From: Gemmatimonadaceae bacterium
GTDB taxonomy: Bacteria; Gemmatimonadota; Gemmatimonadetes; Gemmatimonadales; Gemmatimonadaceae
NCBI GenBank assembly: GCA_030835125.1
Contig: JAUQWM010000005.1
Location: 62,001-126,000, forward strand
Length of the DNA: 64,000 nucleotides
Direction: 5' to 3'
Positions 1 to 8,678 of the stretch are shown here, one piece after another (the stretch's first letter is position 1; the number at the start of each line of letters is the position of its first letter). A model generated the notes under the pieces. It saw only the letters and a list, made by a program, of their open reading frames with translations, was not told the origin of the DNA and ran no database searches. A program made the translations under genes and the position numbers.

Positions 1-101
1 GGAAGTCCCAGCCAGGCGCCTACCGCGCCAACCACCACGCCAACCACGATCCCCACGGCTATGCCGCCGAGGACCACGCGCTGCAGGTTGCTGAGGGCCA
101 T
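1..101 (-). CDS. N-terminus of a membrane or secreted protein, cut by the window edge
   Basis: An ATG at 101 on the minus strand is preceded at a normal distance by GGAG. The visible 33 residues begin MALSNLQRVVLGGIAVG and continue as a Gly/Val/Ile-rich hydrophobic stretch with no charge, typical of an N-terminal membrane anchor or signal segment. The rest lies outside the window, so no family can be named. The gene points away from the propeller gene at 248-1579, with about 147 bp between its start and that gene's stop. The reading rests on the ribosome site and hydrophobicity only. Confidence 0.45.
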   Translation of the reverse strand, partial: MALSNLQRVVLGGIAVGIVVGVVVGAVGAWLGL

Positions 102-247
102 GCGGACTCCGGCTTCGAATGCCGGAGTATGGAGTTCAGGTCAACCGGTTGCCACCCCTGCTATCGCACCGGACGCGCGCGACCGCAAAGCGGGCGCATC
201 AGGCCGGAGCAGTGGCACCGTGGTGCCGCTACCCCGGCGGCCCGCAC

Positions 248-1579
248 TCACCGCAACCTGGCTCGCTCGATCCGCGCATTTCCCTCGGCGTCACGCACCG
301 CCAGGAAGACGTCACCGTTCTGCCCGAAGCCGACCAGTACCCGCCCCTCCGGCAACTGCACGCGATCGATGACCTGCCCCTGCTTGTTGATGACGAAATA
401 GATGGAACCCGAATTCCCCACCGGGCTGGTCGTGCGCACCCAGAGGTTTCCGGCGAGGTCCCCGCGCGAGGATCCGCTCGTGAAGGGCGGCCGATAGTCG
501 GGCAACTGGTCCGCCGAGACCATGTTGATCGGCGGCAGCTCTATTCGTGTGGCGGCGCCCGGGGCTCCGCCGCCGCGCGCCGGTGGTCCGCCGCCACGCG
601 CGGCACCTTCGGCACCCATCCGGAAAATCATCTCCGGCGCCGCGCCGCCGCCGCCGGCGGGATTCACTGCGATCGGTCCGCCGCCCGCCAGGCGCGCCTG
701 CGCCATCTCCCGCTGCTTTTCCAGTTCCTGTCGCGCCGAATCGAGCAGGGCCGCCTTGCCGTCGTCGTCGAGCCGCTGCCATTCGTACGGCAGCTTGCCT
801 GACGAGGTGCGTGACCCGTCCGGGTTGATCCAGTCGATCGAGTAGTCCGCGCCGCGCACGAGCGCAATCGTGCCGTCGGAGAGGAGCGCCCAGTCATCGA
901 CCGTCGGGATCGGGTTGATCGTCGAGGTCATCGAGAACCCGCCACTGGCCGTCTGGGTGACGGTGATGTTCGGCCGGTTGATCTTGTAGAAGCCGGCCGT
1001 ATCGAGCGTGCGCGACGCGAGGTCGAACCGGACGATCGCCATGGAGTCGGGAAACTCCGGCATGACCGGGCCGCCGCCACTGCCGCGCGGGGCCGCCATG
1101 CGCAACGCCGGTGTGGCCCGGTACACGAGTTTCCCCCTGGCGTCGAATCCGGGGAACCCGTTAGGCCCGCCGATCAGGTTGTTCACATCCTGCGGCCGCG
1201 GAGCCGACATCACCCGGGTGATCGCGCCGGCCGGGTCGATGACCAGCATGGACATCGAGGCGGGGTCGACGAAGAGCGCCGAATCGCCCCGATACTGCAG
1301 CAACCCGCCGGCCCGGTTGCCGTACGCGTTCGCCGTGCTGCTGGTCGAGTCGGCGACGACGGTGACCTGGGAGAACGTCGAGTCGAGCAGCAGGACCCGT
1401 CGCTTGAGGATGTCGTTGACGAGCACCCTGCCACCCGGCAGGGCAATCGCCGTCGCGACGCCGCCCATGACCTCCGTCGAACGCGCCACCGTGGCCCCGA
1501 TGGGCCTCACCGGCGGCAACGACTGGCCGAAGACGGGCATCGCACCGACCACCAAAGCAAGAAGGATGTACCTACGCAT
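248..1579 (-). CDS. Secreted beta-propeller-like protein (6-bladed type), 443 aa
   Basis: The start chosen is the ATG at 1579, which follows AGAGGAA and opens a signal peptide (MRRYILLALVVGAMPVFGQ). The open frame extends upstream into the heptamer repeat, but that extension is low-complexity and not credible. The mature protein has spaced repeats of the kind LPGGRVLVNDILKRRVLLLD, GDSALFVDPASMSMLVID and LSDGTIALVRGADYSIDWI, the pattern of 6-bladed propeller (BF3164/NHL-like) proteins common in Bacteroidota and Gemmatimonadota. Residues about 290-385 form a low-complexity Gly/Ala/Pro linker. It lies 3' of the TonB-dependent receptor on the same strand, separated only by the repeat array, so the two may be co-transcribed. 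The ligand is unknown. Confidence 0.75.
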   Translation of the reverse strand: MRRYILLALVVGAMPVFGQSLPPVRPIGATVARSTEVMGGVATAIALPGGRVLVNDILKRRVLLLDSTFSQVTVVADSTSSTANAYGNRAGGLLQYRGDSALFVDPASMSMLVIDPAGAITRVMSAPRPQDVNNLIGGPNGFPGFDARGKLVYRATPALRMAAPRGSGGGPVMPEFPDSMAIVRFDLASRTLDTAGFYKINRPNITVTQTASGGFSMTSTINPIPTVDDWALLSDGTIALVRGADYSIDWINPDGSRTSSGKLPYEWQRLDDDGKAALLDSARQELEKQREMAQARLAGGGPIAVNPAGGGGAAPEMIFRMGAEGAARGGGPPARGGGAPGAATRIELPPINMVSADQLPDYRPPFTSGSSRGDLAGNLWVRTTSPVGNSGSIYFVINKQGQVIDRVQLPEGRVLVGFGQNGDVFLAVRDAEGNARIERARLR

Positions 1580-1600
1580 GGTTCCTCTGTCGTGACTCGT

Positions 1601-1705
1601 GAAATCTGCAATCCGCACTCTGCACTCTGCACTCTGCACTCTGCACTCTGCACTCTGCACTCTGCACTCTGCACTCTGCACTCTGCACTCTGCACTCTGC
1701 ACTTT
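1601..1705. repeat. Heptamer tandem repeat, unit GCACTCT
   Basis: Twelve perfect copies of GCACTCT run from 1615 to 1698, followed by GCACTTT (1699-1705) and preceded by variant units GCAATCC (1608-1614) and GAAATCT (1601-1607). The array directly abuts the stop codon of the TonB receptor gene and fills the gap before the propeller gene. A unit length of 7 is not a multiple of 3, so it is unlikely to be coding, although it keeps a frame open on each strand. Related arrays with other 7-bp units lie at 15041, 26466, 26632 and 29469-29550. Confidence 0.95.
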
Positions 1706-4700
1706 CTACCTCACAATCACCGTCGCCCCGCCTCCGCCCACCATCCCCGGCACGAACTCGCCGCCGCCCGGGAACCCGAACGGTGCGCTCGCGCCCTGCG
1801 TCCCCGACCGGATCATGGCCAGGTAGCGCGGATCGAGATAGCTCGCGATGAACGTCGGCAGCTTGCGCAGCTGGTCCTGCGTGAGGAGCTGCTTGATCAC
1901 CGGGGACAGCCGGAGCAGCAGGTCCACCGATGCCTTGCGGGCATTCACGTAGCGATCCTGCACGTTGCGCTTGTCGTACGTATCCGGCAGCGCCGCCCAT
2001 TCCTTCGCGACCGGCGCCCAGATCGAGTCGAGCCGGATGATGTACCGACGGTTCATCGTCGCCAGGCTGTCGGCCTGGACGCCGGTCAGCTTGAGCGTGT
2101 CCGCCTGCCGGAGGATGGTTGCCATCGGGTTCGGGATTCCGCCCGAGCCGTACATGGCCTTGATCATCGCCTCGGGCACCTTGTTGCCGCGGAGCGTGCG
2201 GCCGCGGTCGAGCTGCATCGACAGCGACTGCCATTCCCGCGACGGGCCGAGGTCCATGCGGATCATCGCCGTGACGCGCACGGGTGCGCGGACCGCCGAC
2301 AGCGCCGGCGACGTAGCCCCGAAGCGCTGGTTGACCTCGTACGTGTACCGCTGCGACCCCGGGTTGAAGCCCCGGACGTAGAGCAGCGCCTGCTCGGGCG
2401 TCCGGACCTGGCCCCACCCGCGCAGGTCGTCCGAGCCGTTGAACATCAGGTCGGCGGCGCCCAGCGGGTTGGCGATCTGCAGCGAGATCGTCGTCCGCTG
2501 CGGCATGCGGACCTTCACCGGGTTGAACGAGATCGACAGCACGGCCGACTGCGTCCAGGGGCCGGTGCAGCTCGAGCGCGCCGCCAGTTGCCCCAGCTGC
2601 TTCATGAGGCAGTCCTTCGCGCCGCCGGTCGACGACCCGATGAGCTGCTGCATCTGCGACGCCAGCGACGCATCGGCCGTGCTGGACGGATCGAAGATGA
2701 ACGCGCGGTCGTTCGAGTAGCCGTCGCCGTTCACGTCGCCCACGATGGTCGGGGTGTACGGGACGCCGGACCGGAACGATCCGCTCCAGTTGATCCGCAT
2801 CACGTCGAAGAGGTTGTAGCCCAGGTTGTACGAGACCTGGTGCCGCGAATTGAATGCCGCCCGTCCCGACTCGATGTCCAGCGGGTTCCCGGTCGTCGAG
2901 GTGAAGCCGCGGAACTGGTCCTTCACGTCCGACACCACGTAGGAGAGCCCCCACGAGAAGGCGGTGCTGAAGGACAGCGGCGACAGCCGGATGCTCAGCT
3001 GCCTGCTCTCGCTCCGCAGGTCGGAGCGCTGCTGCGTGACGCGCGAGAACAGGTCCGACTTCCGGCCCGCGCCGGACGCGATGGATCCAGTGGCCGGCAC
3101 GATGCTGGTCGGCTGGACGAAGACGGGGCGGCCATCCTCGTCAGGCAGGGAGAACCGGGCGGTCGGGTCGAAGTTGAGGTCGATCGTGCTCGCCTGGTTC
3201 ATGTTGCGCGAATACGTCGCCTCGATGTTGGTGGTGAACCGGTTGCCGAGGATCGCGCCGCTCCAGCTCAGGTTCGACCGCAGGCTCTTCTGCGACTGGT
3301 AGTCCGCGTCGAACAGCGTCACGTTGGGCGCGGAGTTGGCGAAGGGCGTGCCCAGCGAGCCGTCGGCGCACTGGGTCGGGGTCGCCGCCGGGTTCGAGAG
3401 GTACAGGTCCCAGTCCGGGATCGGGGTGGCGCTGCCGACGCAGGTCAGCTGCTGCACGCCGGACGCCAGCCCGGTGTTGTCGATGGCGCCGCCCAGCAGT
3501 TGCGTGCCGGGGGAGTTCTGGAAGATGCCGACGCCGCCGCGGACCACCGCCCGCGGGCCGCGCACCGCGCCATCGAACGCCGCCACCTGGGCCGCGGTCC
3601 CCATGGTCCACGAGAACCCGATGCGGGGGCTCAGGTACAGCCGGTTCGGCACCTCGTCGTTGCGGACGCCGAAGACCTGCTCGACCTGGGGGTTGGGGTT
3701 GGGCGCCGCGCCGAAGCGATTGCCGTCGAGGCGAAGGCCGTATTGCAGCTGAAAGTCGTTGTTGACGCGGTACGAATCGCCGAGCGACAGGCCGCCGACG
3801 ACCTGGCTCCCCTCGCGGGTCCGCGGCGACAGGGCGCGGGTGTACGACGCCGGCAGGTTCGCCGCCAGGTCCTCGAGTGAGTTGTAGGTGAAGGTCCCCA
3901 GCCGGTTGGTGGTCTGGTCCTGCGCGTAGCCGTCCCGGCGCAGCTCCGTCGTCAGCTTCCACCGGTGCTTGTTGTCCGTGCTGAACCAGGACAGCGCGTT
4001 GTTGAACGCGACGTTGAGCGTGCTCTGCGACGTGCTCACCAGGGGGTTCCCGCCAAAGCCGAGCGAGCGGACGCCCGAGGTCCCGTCGTCGAAGTCGGAG
4101 TTCACGCGGACCGAACCCGAGGGCAGCGTGATGTACGGCGACCCGGCGCTGTGGGTCGTGCTCACGCCGAGCGAGGTCTCGCTGAGGAAGTAGCCGTAGA
4201 AGTTCGTGTGCCGCGCCTGGACCGTGCCGTTCCAGCTCGTCCGGTCGCCGTTGCGCGCCGGGAGGTCGGTGACGGAACCGAACAGCGGGTCCTGGCGGTT
4301 CCAGCCGGCGTTCATGGTGAGGTTGAACGCTTGGCCGCTGGTGCTCGACGGCGGGGCGAAGTCGATCGACCCGAACAACATGCCGTTGTCCACCAGCCGA
4401 TCGTTGGGGATCCCGCCGAGGGTGGCCGGGATCTGGTGCTGGCCCAGGATCGACAGGAGGCGTGTCACCGAGTCCTGCGCGACCCCTGCCGCCTGCAACC
4501 CGGCGCTGCCGGTGTTGAGCAGGGTCTGGTAGTCGCGGGCATTCCGGCCCAGCTGGTAGGAGAAGTTGTAGAACGCCTGGTCGAACGTGACCGGGCCGGC
4601 GAACCCGCCGCCTAACGAAATGTTGGAGTACTGCTGCCCCAGGTCGCGCGCCGCCGGGTCGGTCCACTGCAGCGACGGCGAGTCGAGGTTCAGGCTGCCG

Positions 4701-5434
4701 CTCCGGACCTTGAAGTTCGTTCCCGATCGCGTCCGCACGTTCATCTGCCCGCCGGAAAACCCGCCCCGCGACACGTCGTACGGCGCCGTCACCAGCGACG
4801 TCGAGATCCCGGCGTCCCGCGGCAGGTTCGAGCCGCCGAAGTCGAGCCCGTTGAGCGTGGTGTTGTTCTGGTCCGACCCGAGGCCCAGCACCGAGTAGCC
4901 TGACGGGTCGCCATCGGCGCCCGGGATGAGCGTCACGCCGGGCAGCGACGCGGCCATTGCCGCCAGGTCGCCCTGCTGCTCGGCGCTCAGCGCCGACATG
5001 TTCACCGGTCGTTCCGTGCCGCCGACGTCCGGAATGGTGCTGTTGCGATTGACGCGCGCGCGCTCGCCCTGGACGACCACGCCCTCGAGATCCTGCGCCG
5101 CGAGGTTCATCTTCGCGTCAGCGACGAGGATGTCCTGGTCCGCCGTCCGCTTCACCTGGAAGCGGCGCTGGGCATACCCGATGCGGTTCATCGTGACGAT
5201 GTAGTCGCCATCGCCGCCCGGGAACGTGATCGTGAACCGGCCATCGTTGTTGGTTCTAGCGGTCCGGTTCACGCCGCCGGTCACCGAGGTCGCGGTGACC
5301 TGCACACCCTCGAGCGGGCGGTTGTCCGGACCGGTGATGCGGCCACGAATGACGTCGGTCTGCTGGGCCGCCGCCGGCTGCGCCAGGCAGAGCGCGACCA
5401 GGGCGAGGGAAAGACGAAAGAGGTTCCGGAGCAC
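1706..5434 (-). CDS. TonB-dependent outer-membrane receptor, Oar-like, 1242 aa
   Basis: The start is taken as GTG 5434, which has AGGA at correct spacing and opens a clean signal peptide (LRNLFRLSLALVALCLAQPAAA, then Q). A longer frame upstream adds 22 residues without signal character. Residues about 28-110 form a carboxypeptidase-regulatory-like domain (VIRGRITGPDNRPLEGVQVT). A plug domain follows (about 130-260, with SVLGLGSDQNNTTLNGLDFG), then a very long beta-barrel rich in aromatic and Asn/Ser strands. The last 120 residues are helical and Lys/Arg/Leu rich (LLRLSPVIKQLLTQDQLRKL), recalling Spy/CpxP-like segments, which is unusual after a barrel. The substrate is unknown; Oar-type receptors are linked to protein or peptide transport. 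A long, hairpin-rich leader of more than 250 nt precedes the gene. Confidence 0.9.
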   Translation of the reverse strand: MLRNLFRLSLALVALCLAQPAAAQQTDVIRGRITGPDNRPLEGVQVTATSVTGGVNRTARTNNDGRFTITFPGGDGDYIVTMNRIGYAQRRFQVKRTADQDILVADAKMNLAAQDLEGVVVQGERARVNRNSTIPDVGGTERPVNMSALSAEQQGDLAAMAASLPGVTLIPGADGDPSGYSVLGLGSDQNNTTLNGLDFGGSNLPRDAGISTSLVTAPYDVSRGGFSGGQMNVRTRSGTNFKVRSGSLNLDSPSLQWTDPAARDLGQQYSNISLGGGFAGPVTFDQAFYNFSYQLGRNARDYQTLLNTGSAGLQAAGVAQDSVTRLLSILGQHQIPATLGGIPNDRLVDNGMLFGSIDFAPPSSTSGQAFNLTMNAGWNRQDPLFGSVTDLPARNGDRTSWNGTVQARHTNFYGYFLSETSLGVSTTHSAGSPYITLPSGSVRVNSDFDDGTSGVRSLGFGGNPLVSTSQSTLNVAFNNALSWFSTDNKHRWKLTTELRRDGYAQDQTTNRLGTFTYNSLEDLAANLPASYTRALSPRTREGSQVVGGLSLGDSYRVNNDFQLQYGLRLDGNRFGAAPNPNPQVEQVFGVRNDEVPNRLYLSPRIGFSWTMGTAAQVAAFDGAVRGPRAVVRGGVGIFQNSPGTQLLGGAIDNTGLASGVQQLTCVGSATPIPDWDLYLSNPAATPTQCADGSLGTPFANSAPNVTLFDADYQSQKSLRSNLSWSGAILGNRFTTNIEATYSRNMNQASTIDLNFDPTARFSLPDEDGRPVFVQPTSIVPATGSIASGAGRKSDLFSRVTQQRSDLRSESRQLSIRLSPLSFSTAFSWGLSYVVSDVKDQFRGFTSTTGNPLDIESGRAAFNSRHQVSYNLGYNLFDVMRINWSGSFRSGVPYTPTIVGDVNGDGYSNDRAFIFDPSSTADASLASQMQQLIGSSTGGAKDCLMKQLGQLAARSSCTGPWTQSAVLSISFNPVKVRMPQRTTISLQIANPLGAADLMFNGSDDLRGWGQVRTPEQALLYVRGFNPGSQRYTYEVNQRFGATSPALSAVRAPVRVTAMIRMDLGPSREWQSLSMQLDRGRTLRGNKVPEAMIKAMYGSGGIPNPMATILRQADTLKLTGVQADSLATMNRRYIIRLDSIWAPVAKEWAALPDTYDKRNVQDRYVNARKASVDLLLRLSPVIKQLLTQDQLRKLPTFIASYLDPRYLAMIRSGTQGASAPFGFPGGGEFVPGMVGGGGATVIVR

Positions 5435-6172
5435 GAGGTGTCCTGTGATGAATCGACGGTGGTGGGCGTGGCCTGCGGAATATGACGGGTGTCGTGCCAC
5501 CTCGGCTTAGACCCGCCGGGTGACCGCTCCGTTTCCATCGCCCACGACGGGATCCCTGCCTTCCGGGATTCGCGAAGGCCAGCTTGTGGGCTCCCGGCCG
5601 GCCGCCTCCGACCGGACCTCCTCGGTTGCCCTGCGGCGGCTCGGATCGATTCAGGGCGGCGTCCGAGGCGGGAATCAGACCCAACAGGGCGTCAAGGACG
5701 CGAGCAAAGCACGGGTCGGACGCGGCACCAGGTGTCCGCCGGCGTGGTGTGCTATGGATGGAGGAAGGGTGCGACCTGCGTGAATGCGATGGCAGGATGC
5801 GACGGCGCCGATGACCAGGCCCGCTTCGCCCCCCGACCTCGCCTGGCACGAATCGGCCGCCGCGAGTTCGGTGCCGACACGCCTGTTCTTCGGCTCACCC
5901 TGAATGGCGCTTCCCGGAGCCAGGGCGTGCCTTCTTCAGGCTGCGGTCGCTTCCTGAGGGGACGGGCGCGGTCGTCAGCAGTGGTCGTTTCTGGCAACGG
6001 AGCGTCGTGGAAGGCGCTGACGACGGGATTGCCCTCATGGAGATTCCGCCAGACTATGCAGACCGACCGAAACGGTTTCGGGAGCGCCAAGTGATTCAAG
6101 GAAGGCGGAGCCGCTGGGAAGCGGTAGACATTGGGCGGCATATCCCACGAAACAATTACCGGTCCAATTGGC
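5435..6172. other. Gene-poor stretch left of the cassette array
   Basis: No convincing gene is seen. The open frames here lack signal, motif or ribosome site, and none resembles a tyrosine recombinase (integron integrase). The half next to the TonB receptor is GC-rich with several short inverted repeats and may be its untranslated leader. The right end joins the first cassette core site at 6173; I found no matching R'' box upstream, so this side could be an attI site or a decayed attC. Confidence 0.5.
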
Positions 6173-6179
6173 GTTAGGC
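6173..6179 (+). other. Left core site of cassette 1 (GTTAGGC)
   Basis: GTTAGGC matches the integron core GTTRRRY, where recombination cuts after the G. It lies 27 nt before the first cassette gene and is the exact complement of the R'' box (GCCTAAC, 7403-7409) of the attC that follows that gene, as expected when the core arrived with its own cassette. It marks the left border of the array. Confidence 0.65.
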
Positions 6180-6205
6180 GGCAAAGCAAGTTCCGAGAAC
6201 TCCTC

Positions 6206-7390
6206 ATGAAGCTTCAGCTTCAGGTCACTGCGCTCCTCCTAAGCTTCGTCAGCGGCCGCGCCGATAGCCAGGTGCGCGACAGTGCTGGCGTGCAGATCGT
6301 TGCGGCGAGTCGAGCAGCGACCCAACAGCGGGCTACGCTCACGCTGGGCGCCGCGCCAAGCTTGGTGCTCGGCGGGTCGTCGGCCGATTTAATGCAGGAG
6401 TTTGCTGACGTTCCGGCCGCTGTGGTTCTGAGCGATAGCACAGTCGTCATTGTGAACCGTGCGACCCACGAGCTGCGCTTCTTTTCGCCTCGCGCCGAAT
6501 TCCGCAGGGCGGCTGGCCGTCGTGGAGAAGGACCCGGCGAGTTTACGACCATTGCGGCTTTCGCCGTGCTCGCCGCGGAGTCGTTGGCGGTTCAGGACTG
6601 GAGAACATCACGCGTTTCCGTATTCACTCGCGGTGGGGTCCTCGGCCGCTCGTTCACGCTCGGCCCGCCTCCTCAGCGCCCGCGCGCGGCTCTGGTCGGA
6701 CCGTTCTCCGATGGCACGTTGCTGGGAGCAGGATCCGACTATTTGACAGATACAGAGCCGCCCCCTGGTTTGTTCACACTCACGCAGACCGCATTCCGAT
6801 TCACGGCATCGGGCGAGCCACTCGCTCCGGTGGGCAACCTTCTCGAGCGTGAGTTCCTTTTCGTGGCCGGGCCGAGCGGGGTTTCTCGTTATGTGATGCC
6901 CTACGGATTCCTCGGCTGCGTACGCGTTTATGGTGACTCATTTCTTATGGGAGATGGACGCAGTTTCGAAATTCGGGAGTACAGCCAGAGTGGAGCACTC
7001 AAGCGACTCATTCGCGCCGATCCAGAACCGAGGCGAATTACTAGCGCTGACAAGGCTGCAGAGAAGGAACGGATCCTTGCGTTCTATGGGCAAAAGACAG
7101 CGTCGCCGGGTTTTGAGCGCTTCTGGTCCGCAGTACCTTGGCGCGCGACCATGCCTGCGTTCAAACGATTTGAACTCTCCGAGGATGGTTGGCTCTGGGT
7201 CGAACTCTATCGGGGAGTCAATGAAGGACCCCGCTGGCTGCTCTTTGACACCGACCGACGTGCGCGCGGATTCATCGATATGCCAGGTCAGTTCGAGATT
7301 CGGCAGATTCGCCGCAACGGTGTACTCGGGGTGGCCCGAACGGCTGATGATGAGGAAAGCATTGCCTTCTATCCTTTTGCCCGCAGGTAA
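6206..7390 (+). CDS. Cassette 1 gene: secreted 6-bladed beta-propeller-like protein, 394 aa
   Basis: The start chosen is ATG 6206, which opens a signal peptide (MKLQLQVTALLLSFVSGRADS); the frame extends upstream to 6131 but that part crosses the cassette border. The mature protein carries a motif typical of BF3164-like 6-bladed propellers (RRAAGRRGEGPGEFTTI, about residues 95-112) plus spaced propeller strands (AVQDWRTSRVSVFTRGG, GDSFLMGDGRSFEIREYS). The stop at 7390 is followed 12 nt later by an attC site, and a core site lies just upstream, so this is a roughly 1.34-kb gene cassette in the standard orientation. Codon use is clearly more A/T-rich than in neighbours (for example a TTA Leu codon at 6388), consistent with transfer. 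Function unknown; probably a surface or periplasmic binding protein. Confidence 0.8.
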   Translation: MKLQLQVTALLLSFVSGRADSQVRDSAGVQIVAASRAATQQRATLTLGAAPSLVLGGSSADLMQEFADVPAAVVLSDSTVVIVNRATHELRFFSPRAEFRRAAGRRGEGPGEFTTIAAFAVLAAESLAVQDWRTSRVSVFTRGGVLGRSFTLGPPPQRPRAALVGPFSDGTLLGAGSDYLTDTEPPPGLFTLTQTAFRFTASGEPLAPVGNLLEREFLFVAGPSGVSRYVMPYGFLGCVRVYGDSFLMGDGRSFEIREYSQSGALKRLIRADPEPRRITSADKAAEKERILAFYGQKTASPGFERFWSAVPWRATMPAFKRFELSEDGWLWVELYRGVNEGPRWLLFDTDRRARGFIDMPGQFEIRQIRRNGVLGVARTADDEESIAFYPFARR

Positions 7391-7402
7391 TGAGACGTTT
7401 CC

Positions 7403-7519
7403 GCCTAACAGGCGTTGCAGCAGACGGCGGAGCTATGGAACGCGCCGAGGCACTCGCTTCGCTCGTGTCCACGGCGCGATCTTATTGGATTCGCCGCGCC
7501 TGAACGCTAGCCGTTAGGC
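7403..7519 (+). other. attC recombination site 1 (117 bp)
   Basis: R'' box GCCTAAC (7403-7409) and R' box GTTAGGC (7513-7519) are perfect complements at the ends of an imperfect inverted repeat. Inside, the left arm GCGTTGCAG pairs with the right arm (reverse complement GCGTTCAG) with one extra G on the left, the extrahelical base that marks the active strand in known attC sites. The 117-bp length is within the attC range. It sits 12 nt after the stop codon of the preceding gene. Confidence 0.8.
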
Positions 7520-7537
7520 AACAGCCCAGCCCTCCGA

Positions 7538-7942
7538 GTGCCACGACAACGCACGGTATTCCTGCTTCTCAGCGTAGTGGTGGTAGGTGGGCTCGCCGCG
7601 CGCCCACTTCGTCGTGTCATCCTGCCGATGCCGCTGGACCACTGCACGTCACGCCGCTTCGATAGCCGCGCCTGGGGTGCCTCGCCCCCGGTCCGATCAC
7701 AGTCGACGCCGCGCCTGTGCATGATTGACGATCTACTGCGCCAGCATGCGTTGGTTGGCCTGACCAGAGCGCAGGCGGTTGAGTTGCTTGGCAAGCCGCC
7801 TGAGACGTCGTACTTTCGGGAGTATGGCTTAGTGTACTTCCTCGGCGCCGAGGGTGGTGTGGCTGGTGTCGACTCGCGGTGGCTGCTGCTGCGGGTGGAC
7901 AGCACTGGGCACGTCACCGAGCGGCGCCTTGCCACCGATTGA
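7538..7942 (+). CDS. Cassette 2 gene: small membrane-anchored protein with BamE/SmpA-like segment, 134 aa
   Basis: GTG start at 7538, 18 nt after the attC core, with only a weak ribosome site. Residues 5-24 are a hydrophobic signal or anchor (RTVFLLLSVVVVGGLAARPL). Residues about 60-110 read IDDLLRQHALVGLTRAQAV and ELLGKPPETSYFREYGLVYF, resembling the helix-turn-strand core of BamE/SmpA/OmlA proteins (G-x-T-xx-x-V-xx-LLGxP), though the similarity is short. The gene fills a 526-bp cassette between two attC sites. Role unknown; an envelope location is inferred from the anchor. Confidence 0.65.
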   Translation: MPRQRTVFLLLSVVVVGGLAARPLRRVILPMPLDHCTSRRFDSRAWGASPPVRSQSTPRLCMIDDLLRQHALVGLTRAQAVELLGKPPETSYFREYGLVYFLGAEGGVAGVDSRWLLLRVDSTGHVTERRLATD

Positions 7943-7953
7943 GTGTAGCTGTT

Positions 7954-8045
7954 GCCTAACAACGTCTGCTGCTCAGCCGGAGCTAGTCGACTCGCTGTCG
8001 CTCGCTTTGGTTGAACCGGCTGCAGTAGAAACTTGTCCGTTAGCT
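7954..8045 (+). other. attC recombination site 2 (92 bp)
   Basis: R'' box GCCTAAC (7954-7960) lies 12 nt after the cassette 2 stop. The inner arms CTGCTGCTCAGCCGG and CCGGCTGCAGTAG are near-complementary with unpaired bases on the left arm. The right core is GTTAGCT (8039-8045), which does not pair with GCCTAAC but pairs exactly with the R'' box AGCTAAC of the next site (8679). That is what cassette insertion predicts, because the right six bases of an integrated attC belong to the next cassette. Confidence 0.75.
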
Positions 8046-8066
8046 GGCACTCAAAGGAGCGTCGCG

Positions 8067-8663
8067 ATGTCGAAGGTGATCGCAATCATGTCCATGTCGC
8101 TCGACGGCTATGTCGCCGACCGCAACGGTGGCGTGGCCGAGGTGATGGGCTGGTACATGACATCTGGGAGCACAGAAGTCCAGACTGGTGGGTCGGACCC
8201 CATGACGCTCAGGATGTCGGAAGCGAGCGCCAGGCACTTCCGCGATCTCACGTCAGAACTCGGTTCCGTAATCACCGGCCGGCGAACGTTTGAGGACGCA
8301 GACGGTTGGGGCGGAAATCACGCGTGGGGGCCTGCATTCGTGTTGACCCACCTCGTTCCCGCGGGATGGCCGAGACCCAACTCGACGGTGCATTTCGTGA
8401 CCGACGGCATCGATAGCGCCGTGAAGCGAGCCAAAGCCGCTGCAGCCGGGAAATCCGTAGGGGTCCACGGCGCTGACACCATCCAGCAATTGTTGAACGC
8501 TGGCCTGCTCGACGAAATCCATGTCGATATCGCGGCGCTCCTTCTTGGCTCCGGAGTTCGACTCTTTGACCACCTCGCTGGCTTGCCCGCCGTTCTGGGC
8601 AATCCGACGGTCATCGCTGGCGTCGGCGTAACCCACCTACGCTACCCGGTACGCAAGGCGTAG
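8067..8663 (+). CDS. Cassette 3 gene: dihydrofolate-reductase-family (RibD C-terminal) protein, 198 aa
   Basis: ATG 8067 follows AAAGGAGC at good spacing. The protein opens MSKVIAIMSMSLDGYVAD, the usual N-terminus of RibD-C/YwjB/YyaP proteins, and contains GSVITGRRTFEDADGW (about 70-85) and a C-terminal Rossmann-like segment with GVHGADTIQQLLNAG and DEIHVDIAALLLGSGVRLF. The family is NAD(P)H-dependent reductase-like; most members, including this one, have no proven substrate. It is not a dfrA or dfrB trimethoprim-resistance enzyme by sequence. It is the last gene of the cassette array. A distant paralog in ordinary chromosome lies at 57963-58529. Confidence 0.88.
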   Translation: MSKVIAIMSMSLDGYVADRNGGVAEVMGWYMTSGSTEVQTGGSDPMTLRMSEASARHFRDLTSELGSVITGRRTFEDADGWGGNHAWGPAFVLTHLVPAGWPRPNSTVHFVTDGIDSAVKRAKAAAAGKSVGVHGADTIQQLLNAGLLDEIHVDIAALLLGSGVRLFDHLAGLPAVLGNPTVIAGVGVTHLRYPVRKA

Positions 8664-8678
8664 TCACATTGTCGTGCC

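Noticed and set aside
1592-3880. Long plus-strand open frame (762 aa) opposite the TonB receptor
   Set aside because: It is Arg/His/Val-rich antisense composition caused by GC-rich codons of the receptor gene, starts in the heptamer repeat and has no ribosome site or domain.
5440-5700. Possible T-box or other riboswitch before the TonB receptor (GGTGGCAC element and several hairpins on the minus strand)
   Set aside because: Only eight bases match the T-box element, no stem I or antiterminator could be traced, and the downstream gene is not amino-acid related.
5489-6207. Open frames on both strands that might be an integron integrase
   Set aside because: Neither contains tyrosine-recombinase boxes (RHxRY) or the integron-specific insertion, and composition looks random.
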